Shown here in pieces: positions 33,157 through 45,605 of a DNA stretch of 64,000 nt. Both the position numbers and the translations under genes were made by a program. The stretch is from Tetrapyrgos nigripes (taxonomy: Eukaryota; Basidiomycota; Agaricomycetes; Agaricales; Campanellaceae): assembly GCA_013368315.1 (NCBI GenBank), contig JAACJM010000028.1, positions 62,001-126,000 on the forward strand. Reading direction: 5' to 3'. How positions within the stretch are numbered: position 1 is the stretch's first letter; every line of letters starts with the position of its first letter. The notes beneath the pieces are model-generated. The model was given only the letters and a program-made list of their open reading frames with translations, made no database searches and was not told the DNA's origin.

Positions 33157-34845
33157 ATGTCTCCTCTAATCCTTCATTTGATCTACATACATGGTTTCAA
33201 CGGTATTGTCCTTCAAGAACTGCGGTATAATTTGCGATTAAACTGACCTCTAGGCGACGAAACGACATTTCAGGCTTTCCCATCACATCTGCAACAGTAT
33301 TTGTCCGACAGGATACCCCTTGGACTGAATGTACAAGTGCAGTCAACGATATATCCGACGTACAAGAGCGTTAAACCCATCGCCAATGCAAGAAAGAATT
33401 TCCTTGAATGGTTCGTACATCCGCAGTCGAATACACGAGTACTGCAATCTCAGCCGTCTGTAGGCTCAATACGCAACCTTCTGGGCCCGTAATTCTCCTT
33501 GGGCATTCAATGGGTGGTCTGCTCGCTGCTGAGGCAGCCACGGATGTTTCCAACAACCCACCGTACTTTGTTACCCCTCGAAGAATAGTTGGAATGATTT
33601 CTTTCGATACTCCGTATCTCGGAATGCACCCTCATGTTGTTATCAGTGGCATCGCTTCATTATTCGCAAAGGAAGAGAAGACACCTACGCAGAAAACGGA
33701 GTCTGAACTGAATCGACATTCAAGTGTAAAGATTGCGAACGACAGAGTTACAGACGATTGGGAGAATTATAAGAAGACTATCCAAGGTACGTTCAGTGAA
33801 GTTCACCAAATTTTTGCTGGCCTTCTCAAATCTCCGCCTCATAGCCAATAATTCCCGAACCTCTCTAAATTCTTATGACTCCTCTTCCCATCTATCCGTC
33901 CATTCTCCAGCATCATCTTCTCCCCATCTATCTCCAACCAACTCTTCTATACCTTCAGTGCGGCCCCCATCTCCTACATCCAGATTTATCGACCGTACTC
34001 TCAATCTCGTTTCAGACACTGCCGATGACCCGTTCGTTCGCTGGTTACGAAAACACTCAGACGAACCTTTCACAGCCAGCAAACGCTGGGTAGTCGAACA
34101 TTTTCAATTCGGCATATGTATGTTTGATCCCAGTGGGCTCAAAACGCGCTATACTCGACTTGTCTCCTGGAACGGGCTTTGGGTGAACTATTGGACTATC
34201 ACTCCTCCTAGAAAGGGTTCTTCCAGCCAGGGGCGAGACCCCCAAGATCATGGTGTTGATGCTAAGCAAAGAAGTCAACTAGCTGCCGAGAATGATGTGG
34301 GGTTGATCGAGGCTGGCATATCAGATGGTGGTGGTCTTCGTCCGATTTCGCCTTCAACGCATCGGAAATCAGCCTCATTCTCATCTGCCACTAGCTTACT
34401 CTCTTACACATCAACATCACCGTCTTCATTAACGTCCGATATGTCCGATTTACAGATTTCTACCACTCCAAAAGTAGAGTCAGGAACGACTCTTGATCCC
34501 AAGGCTGCGGAGAAAGAACGGAAGCGGAGAAAGAAAGAAGTAGAGAAATTGAAAAAGGAACGCGAGAAGGAAGCCAAGGCCCTGGCTAAAACAGAAAAGG
34601 CGAAAGTGGGAAGGCACTTTATCGTGCTTCCTAACGGTCTAGGTTCTTATCTTGGTGGCAGGGATAAGTGGGAACAGATCGTCGTTGGCGGTGTGGATGA
34701 TGAGGTTGCAGCTCATACTGGTTTGTTCATACCCTCGCAGAATCTCGACTATGAGGGTTTGATAGAAAGGGTTTCTAGCAAAATTTTAGGATGGTTGTCA
34801 GATGGAAGGCTAGGTAGTGCTGCCAGTACTGAGACCAGGGAGTGA
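33157..34845 (+). CDS. Alpha/beta-hydrolase of the DUF676/PGAP1-like lipase type
   Basis: Four exons, about 510 residues. It opens LILHLIYIHGFNGDETTFQ, where HGFNG is the oxyanion strand. Next come VIYPTYKS-type sequence (QSTIYPTYKSV), PSGPVILLGHSMGGLLAAEA with the nucleophile elbow GHSMG, and FDTPYLGMHPHV. This order is that of DUF676-type serine esterases that act on lipids. A long Ser-rich, low-complexity insert (from about 33860) and a Lys/Glu-rich coiled stretch (KERKRRKKEVEKLKKERE) precede a conserved end, RHFIVLPNGLGSYLGGRDKW and AHTGLFIPSQNLDYEGLIER. There is no signal peptide, so it is probably cytosolic or membrane-associated. The start was chosen for the immediate match to the IHGFN strand. 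Confidence 0.8.
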
Positions 34846-35083
34846 ATGATTGGAGTAATAGAGTTTACTTTCTTTACAGAAATCTCGAAGCGATTCACGT
34901 TTGTTAGATGTTGGCAGTGAGATCAGTGAGTGAACGGACTACTCTATTGTCGAAACAGAAACCTTGTTGCCCGCCACTCACCCATTGCGGTGTTTCTTTA
35001 CCAGCCTTCTCCCTAAAACGATATGCTTTGGCACCGGCAGGAGCGTCATTCTCTCAAGGTCTGCGTCATTATCGATATATTAT

Positions 35084-35481
35084 CTATCGTCTTTTCTTGC
35101 TCCACAACAGGTGCTGCTTTGAAGGCTGTACAAATTCTGGCCTATTGTACTCCACACTGTATTTAAGCAAGGGCGACGCTAGCAAATCTTCCTGGGATTC
35201 CCCTGGATGAGATATTGTCAGCATTGTATAGAACCAGAGTAACTTACTAAAGCCGGAGAAATCATACCTGCGTGAAGTAACCACTCTATTTCCTTCAGAA
35301 GCTGGTTCAGAGTCTGTAGAAGGGAGCATTCATTGTACGCATCCGTTTCGATATAGACTGAGCCATGACACACCGTAGCTTGACTGATTCCTAGAACCGA
35401 TCTAATTTTCTGACCAAAGCAGGTACTCGACTGTACCTCTGCAGCGAGTGCCTGGTTTTGGAGAGCTCTCAGTCTCAACAT
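35084..35481 (-). CDS. Small unrecognised protein
   Basis: Exon 1 (from 35481) reads MLRLRALQNQALAAEVQSST, then QTLNQLLKEIEWLLHA, and a GTATGA intron follows. Exon 2 reads GESQEDLLASPLLKYSVEYN and RPEFVQPSKQ, with a stop at 35084. The good splice join and the composition suggest a real small gene. The 3' end is uncertain: further minus-strand coding-like sequence to about 34915 (APAGAKAYRFREKAGKE in one frame, LLPVPKHIVLGRRLVKK in another) could be a last exon reached from a donor inside exon 2. I cannot assign a family. Confidence 0.45.
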
Positions 35482-38009
35482 ATCTACGAGACTCTACAGC
35501 CATTTCAATGACTGAACAACTACGACCTGCTGTCCTACTCTCCTTCTATCGGTTTAAATCCTGGTTGCATTTCTTTTTAGGACAGAAACTGTGGTTTCAT
35601 AGTCGATAGCCAATAAGATTGCCAGGAAACAGACCACTGAATGAATAGATTATTGTCAATGTGACTCACCGTATAACCATGCTGGAGCTTCCAGACGTCC
35701 TCGACCAAATAAGAGACCTGATTGCTTCAGAATGGCCAGAAGACTTTAAGGATGACATGGTACCTGACTGGGTGAAGGATGAGTCAAGGTTCATCTAGGT
35801 CCATCTTCAAGCTTTGTGAGCTTTACGTAGAGTCGCAAGAACATCACCCCCTTGACTCAGGGTCTCCGCTGTTGAAGGGATTCATCGCGGAACATCAGCA
35901 CTCCTGCAAAGTTTCAGACAGAGTCAAGTTGAAAATAGAATTCCCTGGACAGACTCAAAGCCCCGAACGCAAGCTTACTATATGAGGTCGGTAGAGAAGA
36001 TGTGAAGCGGAAAGGGACGTGCTGTTCGGTTCTGGCTAGACTTTTGAGAAGTTGTTTCTGTATGAAGATATATTAACCCGTTCAAATGGCTTATATTGAA
36101 TGTTACACTTGTCTACGGAGAGGATAAAATCAAAGACGACCGTACCCAAAAACATGAAGAATACACCAATAGGTGTCACAGAAAAGCCCGACAATCATCC
36201 GTCAAGTGTCTGGGCGCGCATCTGTTGGAATCGACGGGTCTGTGAATGCATGGTTGCATCTCGTACACACGAAGAAGAGAATCATTCTGGTCTCTTTTCG
36301 TTTCGACTGGTCTTGAAAGAAGACGGCACTGGGAAAAAAAAGAATACATGAAGATGAGTACCGTAAGATAGGGCATTTGCTCACTCGTCATGATTGCATT
36401 TGGGACAAGTTATATTTGAATGAGCCTAGAAGGAGTTGATTCTTAGGAACAGAACGTGTCGAACACAGGAGCATTGAAACGCACCAGTGTAGGATCCGAC
36501 CCCAAATCCGTAGTGACCCCAACTTGTTCTCTTCATTTCCTTTCAACATGAGTTCCTTTCGCCGGAACAGTCCTACTCACTTCGTCACGGTTAACAGATC
36601 GTTCCTGTATACACACTTGTTTTCGCCAATTTCGTCGTATTCGCAAATCCGGCATGCGTAGACCATTATTCGGCGTTGCGGATCGGCCTTGGGATAGAGC
36701 AAGTTGTTACATTCTGAGCAGAATTGTAAGGAAGCCTACAATGGTAGAAAGTGAGGTGAAGGACGGAGTAAAAAAAAAAAGACGAGTGCTGACCATTAGT
36801 GATAATGGTCAAGAGACTGTTGTTGATGGGTGTTGTCCGTCAGTTTATTTTTTTCCGGACCTCCATGACTCAAAACCTTTTGCTCAGTATTTTCCCAATA
36901 ATCACTTTGTTTTCGAAGCGATGCTAAATGTCTTTTTGGCCAGGGATGGAGGGAACGTGAAACAGCCAAGAGAGGTCGACGCCGTCCGTCATGCTTGTAC
37001 TCAGCTTTTATTGCCTGACTGCGCTTTCCATACCCACAGCTGACCCTGGTTAGTTTACAATACAGGCGGGCTCTCCTTCCCGAATTTATACAACTCTATG
37101 CGATGTGTTTCTTCTCGTACATACGCTGGTGCTTTGAGGTGGCCAAGGTCAATCAGCGACATAAATGAACGACTCTTTCGACAGTCCCTGAACAGCCTTC
37201 AGTACTAGGAGAAACGGTGCCACAAGGGGCCCTGACATTGTCACCTGCTGGATTTTCGACAGCGAGCTAGGTTCCCTTTGGTTAAAAAAAGAATGTTTCG
37301 CTCATGTCGGCGCGTGTTGTTCGGATGCCAATTGAAAACATACGGAATTCCTGACGTTAATTGTGTTCCAGAACATTTGATGTTCATGTCTCGACTCGGA
37401 GAAGGACCCCGGAGATTGTGGAAATCCTGAGTCAACTTTGTAATGGTTGGGCATCAGTCTTTCGGGATCCTATGGAAACTTATGGCACAGAAAGTCTGAT
37501 TCGCTTTAGGCAACCGTCCATCGTTTTCAAGGTCGCATTTGGATCTCAAAGTGGAGGCTGGAACTCAAGCTGACTCAAGCGCAAGAGTTGAAGAACCTTG
37601 AGACCGTGAGAAGCCATCGCTAGCAGAAGTGTATCGACCATTATCATACACCGGCACCACTGACAGGACGTGACAGACACTAAAAGTGAAAAACTGGAAG
37701 CTCAAGGTGGAGTTTCCGTGGAATTTGTCGAGCAATCCTACACGTATGTGTATTCCTCCTATTTATTCTCCACAGTGTTCTGAACATCCAGAAAGATATA
37801 CGCCTCGGGACAATTATTATCGCTTCCGAGGACAGAAAGTCGATATCCGTAAATGGCACCGATATCAGAGGCCGAAGCTCTTCGGATATAAGCAGGACCC
37901 CAAACACCCTGCCTGGATCCTAAGAGTTGCTTCGACAGATCAACAGAATTCTTTCATTACTTTGACATGCCGTTATACGCGCTCAAAGGGTCCCTTTATC
38001 GAGCCCGAG
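35482..38009. other. Gene-poor stretch with degraded coding-like fragments
   Basis: Plus-strand fragments look partly coding but do not form a gene. They are 35679-35800 (MLELPDVLDQIRDLIASEWP), 35779-35985 (ends DRVKLKIEFPG), 37361-37573 (VEILSQLCNGWASVF, IRFRQPSIVFKVAFGSQSG) and 37686-38096 (NWKLKVEFPW, DNYYRFRGQKVDIRKWHRY). The KLKIEFPG and KLKVEFPW pieces resemble each other, so the area may hold two decayed copies of one unknown gene. The last fragment overlaps the hydrophobin promoter. Confidence 0.35.
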
Positions 38010-38017
38010 TATAAAAT
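38010..38017 (+). promoter_or_regulatory. TATA box of the hydrophobin gene
   Basis: TATAAAAT about 95 bases before the hydrophobin start, followed by a CT-rich tract just upstream of the ATG, a common layout in highly expressed fungal genes. Confidence 0.6.
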
Positions 38018-38104
38018 GGTCCTGCCTGTCCAACGAAATTTTCAAGACTTCTTTGTCGCCCATTCCTATCCTCCTTCCCGGTCCTCAAACTCCTAGTCCA
38101 CGTT

Positions 38105-38716
38105 ATGAAGTTCTCCTCTGCCTTTATCCTTGCGGTCGCCTCTGTAGCCACAACTGTCTCCGCTGCTCCTCATGAGACCAACGGTGAACGTTTGGCTCGT
38201 GGATTGCCTCCAATGGCACCTGTAAGGCGAAGCGGTACGCCTGCGTATGGTCAGTGTTCATCGATAACGACTTTTTCTTCACCTCATGTCCCTCAATCTC
38301 ATGTTTACTTCCAGCTGCGAAACGAACTTCGCCTTCAGGCACTCCTAGTCAATGCAACACAGGAAGCACTCTTTGTTGCGACCGTACTTCTACTGCTGGT
38401 CTCGAGAGCATCCTTTTGGGACTTCTCGGTATTCTCGGCCTTGACCCCAATACCAGTGTTGGTGTGACTTGCTCTCCTCTGTCCGTCATTGGTGTTGGAG
38501 GAAACTCTTGGTACGTATTCTGATTCTTGTTCAGGAACGTGGTGCTCACACAACGTTCTCCCTTCAACGTGTTTAGCACTCAACAACCTGTCTGCTGCGA
38601 GAATAACAACTTCAATGGGGTCATTGCTATCGGATGCTCGCCGAGTGAGTCTTTTCACGCTTGAACCATGCGGTCCATGTCTGACCATGATCTTCTCTCC
38701 CACAGTCAACCTCTAA
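38105..38716 (+). CDS. Class I hydrophobin
   Basis: Four exons, about 145 residues. Signal peptide [20 protein letters not shown], then a Pro/Ser-rich stretch and the eight-Cys hydrophobin pattern. This runs CNTGSTLCC (Cys 1-3), a long hydrophobic loop [20 protein letters not shown] and VTC (Cys 4). After an intron come C-STQQPVCC (Cys 5-7), [12 protein letters not shown] (Cys 8) and SPINL. The spacing and hydrophobic loop are those of class I proteins, which self-assemble at air-water interfaces on hyphae and fruit bodies. The last exon encodes only three residues. All eight Cys are present. Confidence 0.95.
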
Positions 38717-39783
38717 ACATTTATCCGTATTTAAAAGCACGAGAGACTAGTGCATGGATTGAGGACATAGGACATACCCTTCGATACTTATCGCTATACT
38801 TTGCTCGGCCGCGGACCTGTTTGACTGTAGTTGTTACACTTTGCTCGAGTTTCTTTACGAACTTGATCTGTCGCTCCTTTTCTTACTGAAATCTTCTCGT
38901 AATGATGAACTGCATTGCTGTCATTTTGCTTGATCGACCATCATCTATTCTCTCATTCTGCTGTAAGATAACTGCGGTGATATAGACATCATCAAACAAA
39001 TTGAGTATGAGCTAGGCAGGTCGACTTTGCCATTGCTCGCTCCCTAAGTTGGGAATCCTTTCACAGATGTCGCCCTTGCATATGCCTGCTCTCCGGCTTC
39101 ATTTCGGTTGACTTTCGTTTTGAGAGGCCTCAAGACCTCTGGGTTGCACGCCATTAGATACACCACTTCTTTGCACTATGGCACATCACCACTGCTCGGC
39201 AGGATCACCCCGGTTCTGATCTGACTGTCCAGGGACCAGTGCCTCCAATGATTTGCTTATTTTCCGGCACTACTGTCAATGACTCAACAACATGCGAAAA
39301 GAAGTTGTCGCCTAGCGGCCGCTGTCTAGACAATTGAGTACACCTGCGTTGACCGGACTGGACACGAAAGAAAGGCGAAAACTCCTTGACCTCGGACAAA
39401 CTAGCTAGATCTCTCTAGGTTGAAGCGGTCCGTCGCTCATCTCGCTCATCGTTTTCAGGAACGATATGGAAAGCACCCCGGAAATGCACGTTTCAATGAG
39501 AGAATTCTGGCCTCGAGGACTGCGCAATGAGAGTTGGCGGAGTTTTGGAAAGAATCTGGCATGCCTCAGAGTTGCCCATTGAATCGGTTTATAATTGTAA
39601 AAATTGTTTGGAAAGACGGAACAGCGAGTGGGTCTAGTCCCATAACATCAAAACGGGTTTAAAGCTTAAAGGCCGTTCTTCAGACATTGGACAATGAATG
39701 AGTAAAGGGGTTTGCGGCGGAATGACAACAGTGAGCTGACAGAATGATAGATACAGGTCGCGTCAGTGAGATGACAAACCCTT
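38717..39783. other. Intergenic region
   Basis: About 1.07 kb between convergent genes with no supported gene, repeat or RNA feature. Confidence 0.5.
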
Positions 39784-40701
39784 CTACCAGTAGAAATACA
39801 TTATCTCCACAGATACGCCAGAAACATGGTTTTCCCAACCAGGGAACTATCAGTGCAACAGAATCAGCGCTAGGTCAATAAGACATCGGGACGTTCATAC
39901 TTTGGCTCTGGCGAGAACAGCCAGTCTATCACCAGGCTCCAATTCTCGCACAACTTCATGTCCTCTACGAACTCGACCCTTGAACATATCATAGCGCTGC
40001 TCACTGACAGGCTTCTCTTCCTCGGTCCAAATGACTTTGTGTTCCTTGGTGGCGCGCGAAGCAGTGACATTAGTCTGAATATGCCAACGCTTGGGTTGCG
40101 GAGGCGTTCCGTTTTGCTCTGCATCCATTGCGGATAGATGGTCCGATTTGAGCGTGAAAGGTTCGGTGACATCATTGCCAACAAGCTGACGATGTAGCGG
40201 CGACGAAGGCCTCAGGATGAGTGCTTCAAACCACGTCCATGAGCCGTCATAAGTGCCTGTGAGGAGAATGAGTATTCGAAAGCTGCACGATGAATTTTAA
40301 AAAATACCTTGATGCTCCGGTTCCCCACCCCAACCTTGGTCGTGACTGTTAAGCCTGAATCTGATTTCCCGAACTCTCCTATGTCTTTGTTTTTCGTCCG
40401 GATTAGAAGATTGGGAAGTAGGAATGGGCGGTGTGATGAGGTAGCACCAGGGTTCGTTGTTTCTGGCGATTATTCTCGATTCCTGAGAGGCGTATACACA
40501 AGGCCAATACTCCGCAGTGTCCAAAATGATGTCGACCAATTCTAATGGAAGAAATTCCAGTAAAATTTCCCTGACAGCTTCAACGCCGTCCTCTGATGGA
40601 GTGTGGATTTCTTGGTAGTCTGAAATCGATTCGACATCGCTCGCGTTATCGTCGTCAGAAGGAAGGAGATTGGAAAATGCTTGCAAAAGCCCGTTGAACA
40701 T
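39784..40701 (-). CDS. Conserved basidiomycete protein of unknown function
   Basis: Three exons. The acidic N terminus MFNGLLQAFSNLLPSDDDN leads to an F-box-like stretch, EILLEFLPLELVDIILDTAE. It is followed by EYWPCVYASQESRII, CYLITPPIPTS, VREIRFRLNSHDQGWGGEPE, joined by splicing to GTYDGSWTWFEALI, then DMFKGRVRRGHEVVRELEPG and, after a last intron, RAKFPGWENHVSGVSVEIMY with a stop at 39784. The SHDQGWG and GSWTWFEA motifs mark a protein that recurs in mushroom genomes. The leading segment suggests an F-box-type adaptor, but this is inference. About 255 residues. An upstream ATG at 40923 is possible but less likely. Confidence 0.75.
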
Positions 40702-41445
40702 GGTGGAGCTGAGAACGACGATCAATCGCGAACGGTCGTTTTTTCTCGAGCTTGTGATTAGCCGAAAGCACCGCCGGGGTTGCTTCACCACCGGCGGCCA
40801 AGAAAAGACTTGATTGCAACCACCGCGCGTGCAGGCGATGGCTATAGTACGGTAAAGAAGAGACATATGATGGATCGTAAAGCTAAACGAGTACATAGAT
40901 TGAGAAATGTTACACATTGACAATCATAATTGCGAGAGGAGGGAGAGGTGGGAGGGTACTCGAAAACTGAATAGTAATACTATAGTACATCAAACCAATG
41001 AGTAAACCAAGCAAGAAGTGAGACGAGAAACCCACCGAGGTACAGCAGCCAATGAGTGGAGGAAGCAAGAGGTGAGACCTCTTCCCGTTGCTTCCGCCTA
41101 GGCTTGCCACACCTGGTGGAACGTGACCGAGCGGGCGAAATGCATCCGACGGTGCCCAGCGAGCCAATGAGCTGCTATACGCTACTGTAGTGGACAGCTA
41201 CAGCAGGAGACGACCATTCCTGGTTTTTCGCCTGTGTTCAGGCGTCGGAATGGTGTAAAAATGGCAACCGAATCACTCACCTGCGATTAACTTAGTGTAA
41301 ACAATCCTTTAAACAACAATAAATATACATCCGTGGACTCCTCTAGACCTTTCCTTCCGGAATACTTAATCCATTGCAAATCCAATGCATCGAGCTACCT
41401 GTTACAGTACAACTTCAAGATACGAATACATTCCTCACTCGTTAC
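40702..41445. other. Intergenic region
   Basis: About 740 bases; no gene supported. The right edge at about 41446 is where the P450 tandem duplication begins. Confidence 0.5.
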
Positions 41446-43906
41446 ATATAACCCATAGCAAAACCCTAATGTACATACGCCTTAATTGCTTGCTAATTGC
41501 TCCTCTTTCGGAACATCACATTTGCTGTTTTGTTTGGCGACCTGCTTTGTCCGAAGCAGAAAGGTTTTGGAACGGTTTTGCTATCATGCTCAAGTTTGAC
41601 ATCATAGGTCAGCAAAGTATTAGCTACAAGAGTCTTGAGCTCGTTTACGGCAAAGAATCGTCCAGGACTAGGTAAAAGATTAGGCTTTGCTGTCTGACAT
41701 CTGATATGACACCCACCAAGCGTGACGACCAGCACCGAAAAACATGTACTCGGGATTTGGTGTGATCATTTGGTGCTTGGTACTTTCGCCTTCTTGGGCT
41801 CTCATATCAGCGAAGCGGAACGGTCTGAATTCATAGGGATCTTCGTAGTAACGCTAAATTGAACCAACAAAGTCAGTATCAAATAAAAACCGAAAAATAT
41901 GGTCTGACCTCGTCATGGTGCAAAGCAATGGAAGCTATAGCGACTCTGGCCCCAGCAGGAATAGTTGTACCGTCAGAGAAAGTGAAATCCTTCAACACCT
42001 TCCGATCTAGTCCCACTAAAGGAGCGTTGCATGGTAAGCCTTATGGGGCTGGAGGTAGAGGTAAAACTTACCTGTACTACTTCCCGCAGATCTGACACAC
42101 TCTTTCATAAAACTGTCCGTTCGGCGCAACTGAGCCATAGCGAGTTTACTCCAGCCGTACTCGTTGATTGCCACTTCTACTTCCTCACGCAGAACGGTGA
42201 TCACCTCCTCGGGTTGAATGGAAAGATAGTATAAGGTGTGCGTGAACGCCTGAATTGTAAATCAGTTCGGCCCATCACTTATATTCAAAGTGGAGGAATT
42301 CCTCACCATACTCTGTGAAAAAAGGACTCAGAGACAATGAAATACATTGCAGGGAGGAAGATTGTATACCGTAGTATGTATCGCAGCCATGTTGATATTG
42401 AGAATTCGCATCGTCAGATCTCGCGCAGTACGCAGTTCACCTTGAGGATTCTGGTCCAGTAACCACGAAAGGAGATCGTTCTGGAGATACAAATTAAGGA
42501 CCATGAACATCTTCTAGATCTGGATAGACGAGCTATTTACCGGCCTTCCATCCCAGTTTTTGCCATGTTGATCATCTTGATCCAACCTTTCTTGAATCAT
42601 AGGTCCAAGGTGTCGGAGAGCTTGCCCCACTGCCTTGGAAATAGGTGTCAAAAGATTTCCAGCGATGCTACGAATCAAGTATGAGCTCATCCAAGTTCGA
42701 AAACAGACCTGATATCACAACTTACGGCTTCAGCAGGTCTGGAAACAAATTGATGGCTCTTGCGGCCTTAAAAACATCAATGGCGAACTCAATATTGAGC
42801 CTCTGTTCAGTATCGTCAGCAGTGTTGGAATACACGATGAGTATAGGGCACCAACGACATAGTCCGGTTCTCGACCTAGTCAGAATCAGCATCGAAACTT
42901 CAATCAAACAAAAAGGAAGACGAACATAGAGGCAGACCAACGAAAAGCCGATTGGTTGTTCTACAAATAATTCTCATGACTGTGCTCAACGCGGGTACGG
43001 CGGCCCAATCTGCAGTATGTGGTGAACACCGTATGTCAAATGTAACAACATGAGAAGGCTCACCATCCTTGACTGGGATTTCTTCACTAAAAGCGTTGAC
43101 AATCTCGTCGCGAACGTCTGCAAACCTATGCGATATGTTTCTCGTCAAAGAGGTTCGGACAACGCCCAAGTGATAATTGTTAATACGAGTCTCTTTGCCA
43201 AGGGTATAGTCAGTTTGAATGGTCTAGAACAGCATTCAGGATTCAGACAAGATCTCCACCAAGCGATGAAGGGGGACAAACATCTGTTATGGCTTCTTCA
43301 AACGATAAATAATCGTCCGGTGCTTTCCTGAAGTCGTTGATCATATCCGGGCCAGTAATTATTACCACCCATCCGTCTGGCTTACGGATTTTGAAGGCTC
43401 CCCCTTGATACTGCTAACTCGTGAATCCAATGAACTCGCTGACTTCACAAAACTGACCTTGTTGTAGCCTTCCTGAACGATCTCTTCTGCATGCTTGACA
43501 AAGTGAAACCCGCCATAAAAAGAGGTGAAGAAGCCTTTGGGCCCAACGGTTGGAATATGTCTCAACTACCCAGAAAAAGAGGGGGGGAGTGGTTGAGCTA
43601 CTGGAGAGGATAAGTCGATGCATATAGGGGCTCACCTTCCAAGCCGTCAACTGGGCACGAATCACTTTTGAGACGATGCTGGCTAATCCGACGGTCGCAG
43701 CCAGGTAAAGGATGCTCCTCCAGTCAGACATGGTTGACGTTGTCCAGAAAATGGGGCCTTTTATGTCGCCCATAGGCAATCATGAGATCGCGGATATAGA
43801 CCCCTCTCGATCGCTCCAGGAGGAATGCTGAATTGCTGATTGAACAGATTTCGCGTAATCATGAATGGGCGGCATCCGGTGTCTCAGCTTGGTTTCAGCG
43901 ACGTTA
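41446..43906. repeat. Tandem duplication unit, copy 1 (P450 part)
   Basis: Nearly identical to 45606-48063, introns and both flanks included. The unit's tail (about 350 bases) continues at 45250-45605 in copy 1 and 48064-48420 in copy 2. In copy 1 the two parts are separated by 1.34 kb absent from copy 2. Confidence 0.9.
41493..43731 (-). CDS. Cytochrome P450 monooxygenase, copy 1
   Basis: Membrane-anchored haem monooxygenase. The N-terminal anchor is SILYLAATVGLASIVSKVI, followed by the proline-rich IPTVGPKGFF hinge. Then come DYTLGKETRINNYHLGVVR and LTRNISHRFADVRDEIV, the I-helix NMAAIHTT with SMAFTHTLYYL, the ExxR region in the LREEVE-to-DSFMKECVRSAGSS segment, PAGARVAIASIALHHDE and DPYEFRPFRF. 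The haem loop FGAGRHACPGRFF has its Cys codon split by an intron, and the end is ANVMFRKRSN. Around a dozen exons, about 515 residues. AAIHTT in place of AGxDTT is typical of a large basidiomycete clade often labelled ent-kaurene-oxidase-like. The real substrate is unknown. All exons appear open. Confidence 0.9.
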
Positions 43907-45249
43907 TTGCGAGCGGAGCCTGCGACGCGAGCGATTCGAGTTCCTGTCATTGTGAGGCCCTTCCGTCCGTGTTTGGCTTTATTTGGCCAGAGTACGAAAC
44001 CTTGAGGATTTTGCCTGCCGTTAGCTCATTCAGTTCTTCTTCAATCTGCCTAAAAACTTCCAAAAGCGTATATTTTTGTATCTACTATAACCCTGTAGCT
44101 TTTTTCTGCGAAGAAAACGACAGAGTTTTGAATTTAAAAATCTCAAATGCCTGAAGGACGCATCCCGGTCCGACGCGTCTTCACTTGATTTCTTGACCTA
44201 GTACAACCACGACATCGTCTAGGTCTTCATTTATCCATTGTCGGCGACTTTGCTCAGCTTCCACCTGTTAAGGAGCGGTCCCGGGTCACTTTTTTCCTCT
44301 CCACAACAAGATACACCCCTAGGACAGCTCAACCGAGATGGTCACATCGTTCAATTTCGCGAAGTCTACGTCTTTCAGTCCTGAAGCCTCAGCAGGCAAA
44401 TGATCCGTTTCAAGTAGAGCTCCGGCAGCTATTAAGGAACGGCGGACTCCAACTTCCTGACTGGGAGTTGCTCCAAACACATTACAAGCCTAGCCTCTCT
44501 CAACGACTTTTCTGATGCCGTCTGTCTTTCCACCACAACCAAAGTCGTCGATTACGCCAACATTTTTCAGCTCGCCGCTTTAGATCGACCCTGGCCCAGA
44601 TACCCTGCAAGAACGATGGCCGAGGTGCTCACAAAGTGTCTGCAGAAGACTGTAGTCTTGAATTGGAACCTGGAACTTGTGCTGGCGAAAGGCGCAAAAG
44701 TTATGGTGACCCGAAATCTATGGCAGACTAAAGGTATAATTTTCAGCACTCACTTTTTATGCCTCACTGTTTGCTTGTTTTCTACAGGTCTCGTGAACGG
44801 CATTATTGGGACCGTCGTTGATACGTTTGGAAGCCTGGTTATGCCCCCCTTGCTGTCCTTGTTGAGATCCCGACGTACACAGCCTACAGGACCACCGTGA
44901 GGGCTTTCCAAGGCGTACCTATCGTTCCCATTGCCGCGTTCACAAATCTCAGGGCCTTACAATGAAGAAAGCACAGGTTGGGTTGGGAAGGAAGGAGTTC
45001 TGCTCTGGTTTGGGGTTTGTTGCGTTGCTGAGAGTCACTGATGGTTGTGGACAAGTTCGATTAAGTACTCGCGGGTGAAAAAGTTGGGCAGTGCTGCTTG
45101 GAATGAGAGAAGAGTAGATTTTTTTAGACGCTATAATGTATCTCCTTGAATCGATCTCGTAAAACCTCTACTACTTTGATTGAAAAATAAACTCTCGCTC
45201 CTCGGATTGTGAAGCGAGCAATCCAACCATGTCACGGTGTATACATGTT
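43907..45249 (+). other. 1.34-kb block present only in copy 1 of the duplication
   Basis: Comparison with the second unit shows that ...GCGACGTTATT joins directly to TAAAGACCGG there, while here 1.34 kb intervenes. The ends show only about 2 bp of shared sequence (TT). The block holds a decayed Pif1-type helicase fragment. No terminal inverted repeats were seen. Confidence 0.75.
44405..44965 (+). pseudogene. Pif1-type DNA helicase remnant
   Basis: C-terminal helicase fragment only. It reads LLRNGGLQLPDWELL, then in a shifted frame DAVCLSTTTKVVDYANI, then LELVLAKGAKVMVTRNLWQT, after a likely intron GLVNGIIGTVVD, and VLVEIPTYTAYRTTVRAFQG. The order (hydrolase motifs absent, GAKVMVTRNLW, GLVNGxxGTV) fits Pif1-like helicases common in mushroom genomes and in Helitron transposons. 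At least one frameshift, no N-terminal ATPase half and no Rep domain, so it is a relic. Whether it belonged to a Helitron cannot be decided. Confidence 0.7.
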
Positions 45250-45605
45250 TTAAAGACCGGCACCGCGGTCATGCCAGTCCACAGAAAGAATGTTACGTAC
45301 AGAAGTTATCACTTACATAGACCCATTCATTACTGGGCAGACGTGCCTACAGTTTGGGCAAGGCTTTGTGGCCAGTCATACAAACGGCAGAAATATCGTC
45401 AAGAGTCAAGACGAGGCGTAGGGACAAGCCAAAGCGATGCGCTTTCAAAATTCATTTTTGATCTTTCCCTTCAAAAAATTATGAATGCGCATCATTAGTC
45501 TAGCACAAAACGTGCCGAGCGCCAGCGGTAGACTGAGCGGTAGACTGAAGAGTCTACGATAGTTCATAAAGCACACAGTATCGAATCGTGGTGTCAATGG
45601 TAGCA
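45250..45605. repeat. Tail of duplication unit, copy 1
   Basis: Matches 48064-48420. A short internal repeat (GGTAGACTGAG-type, about 13 bp) is present twice here and three times in copy 2. Confidence 0.8.

Noticed and set aside
37686..38096. 136-codon open frame just before the hydrophobin gene
   Set aside because: It overlaps the hydrophobin TATA box and CT-rich leader, has no recognisable domain and no splice partner; at best a decayed fragment.
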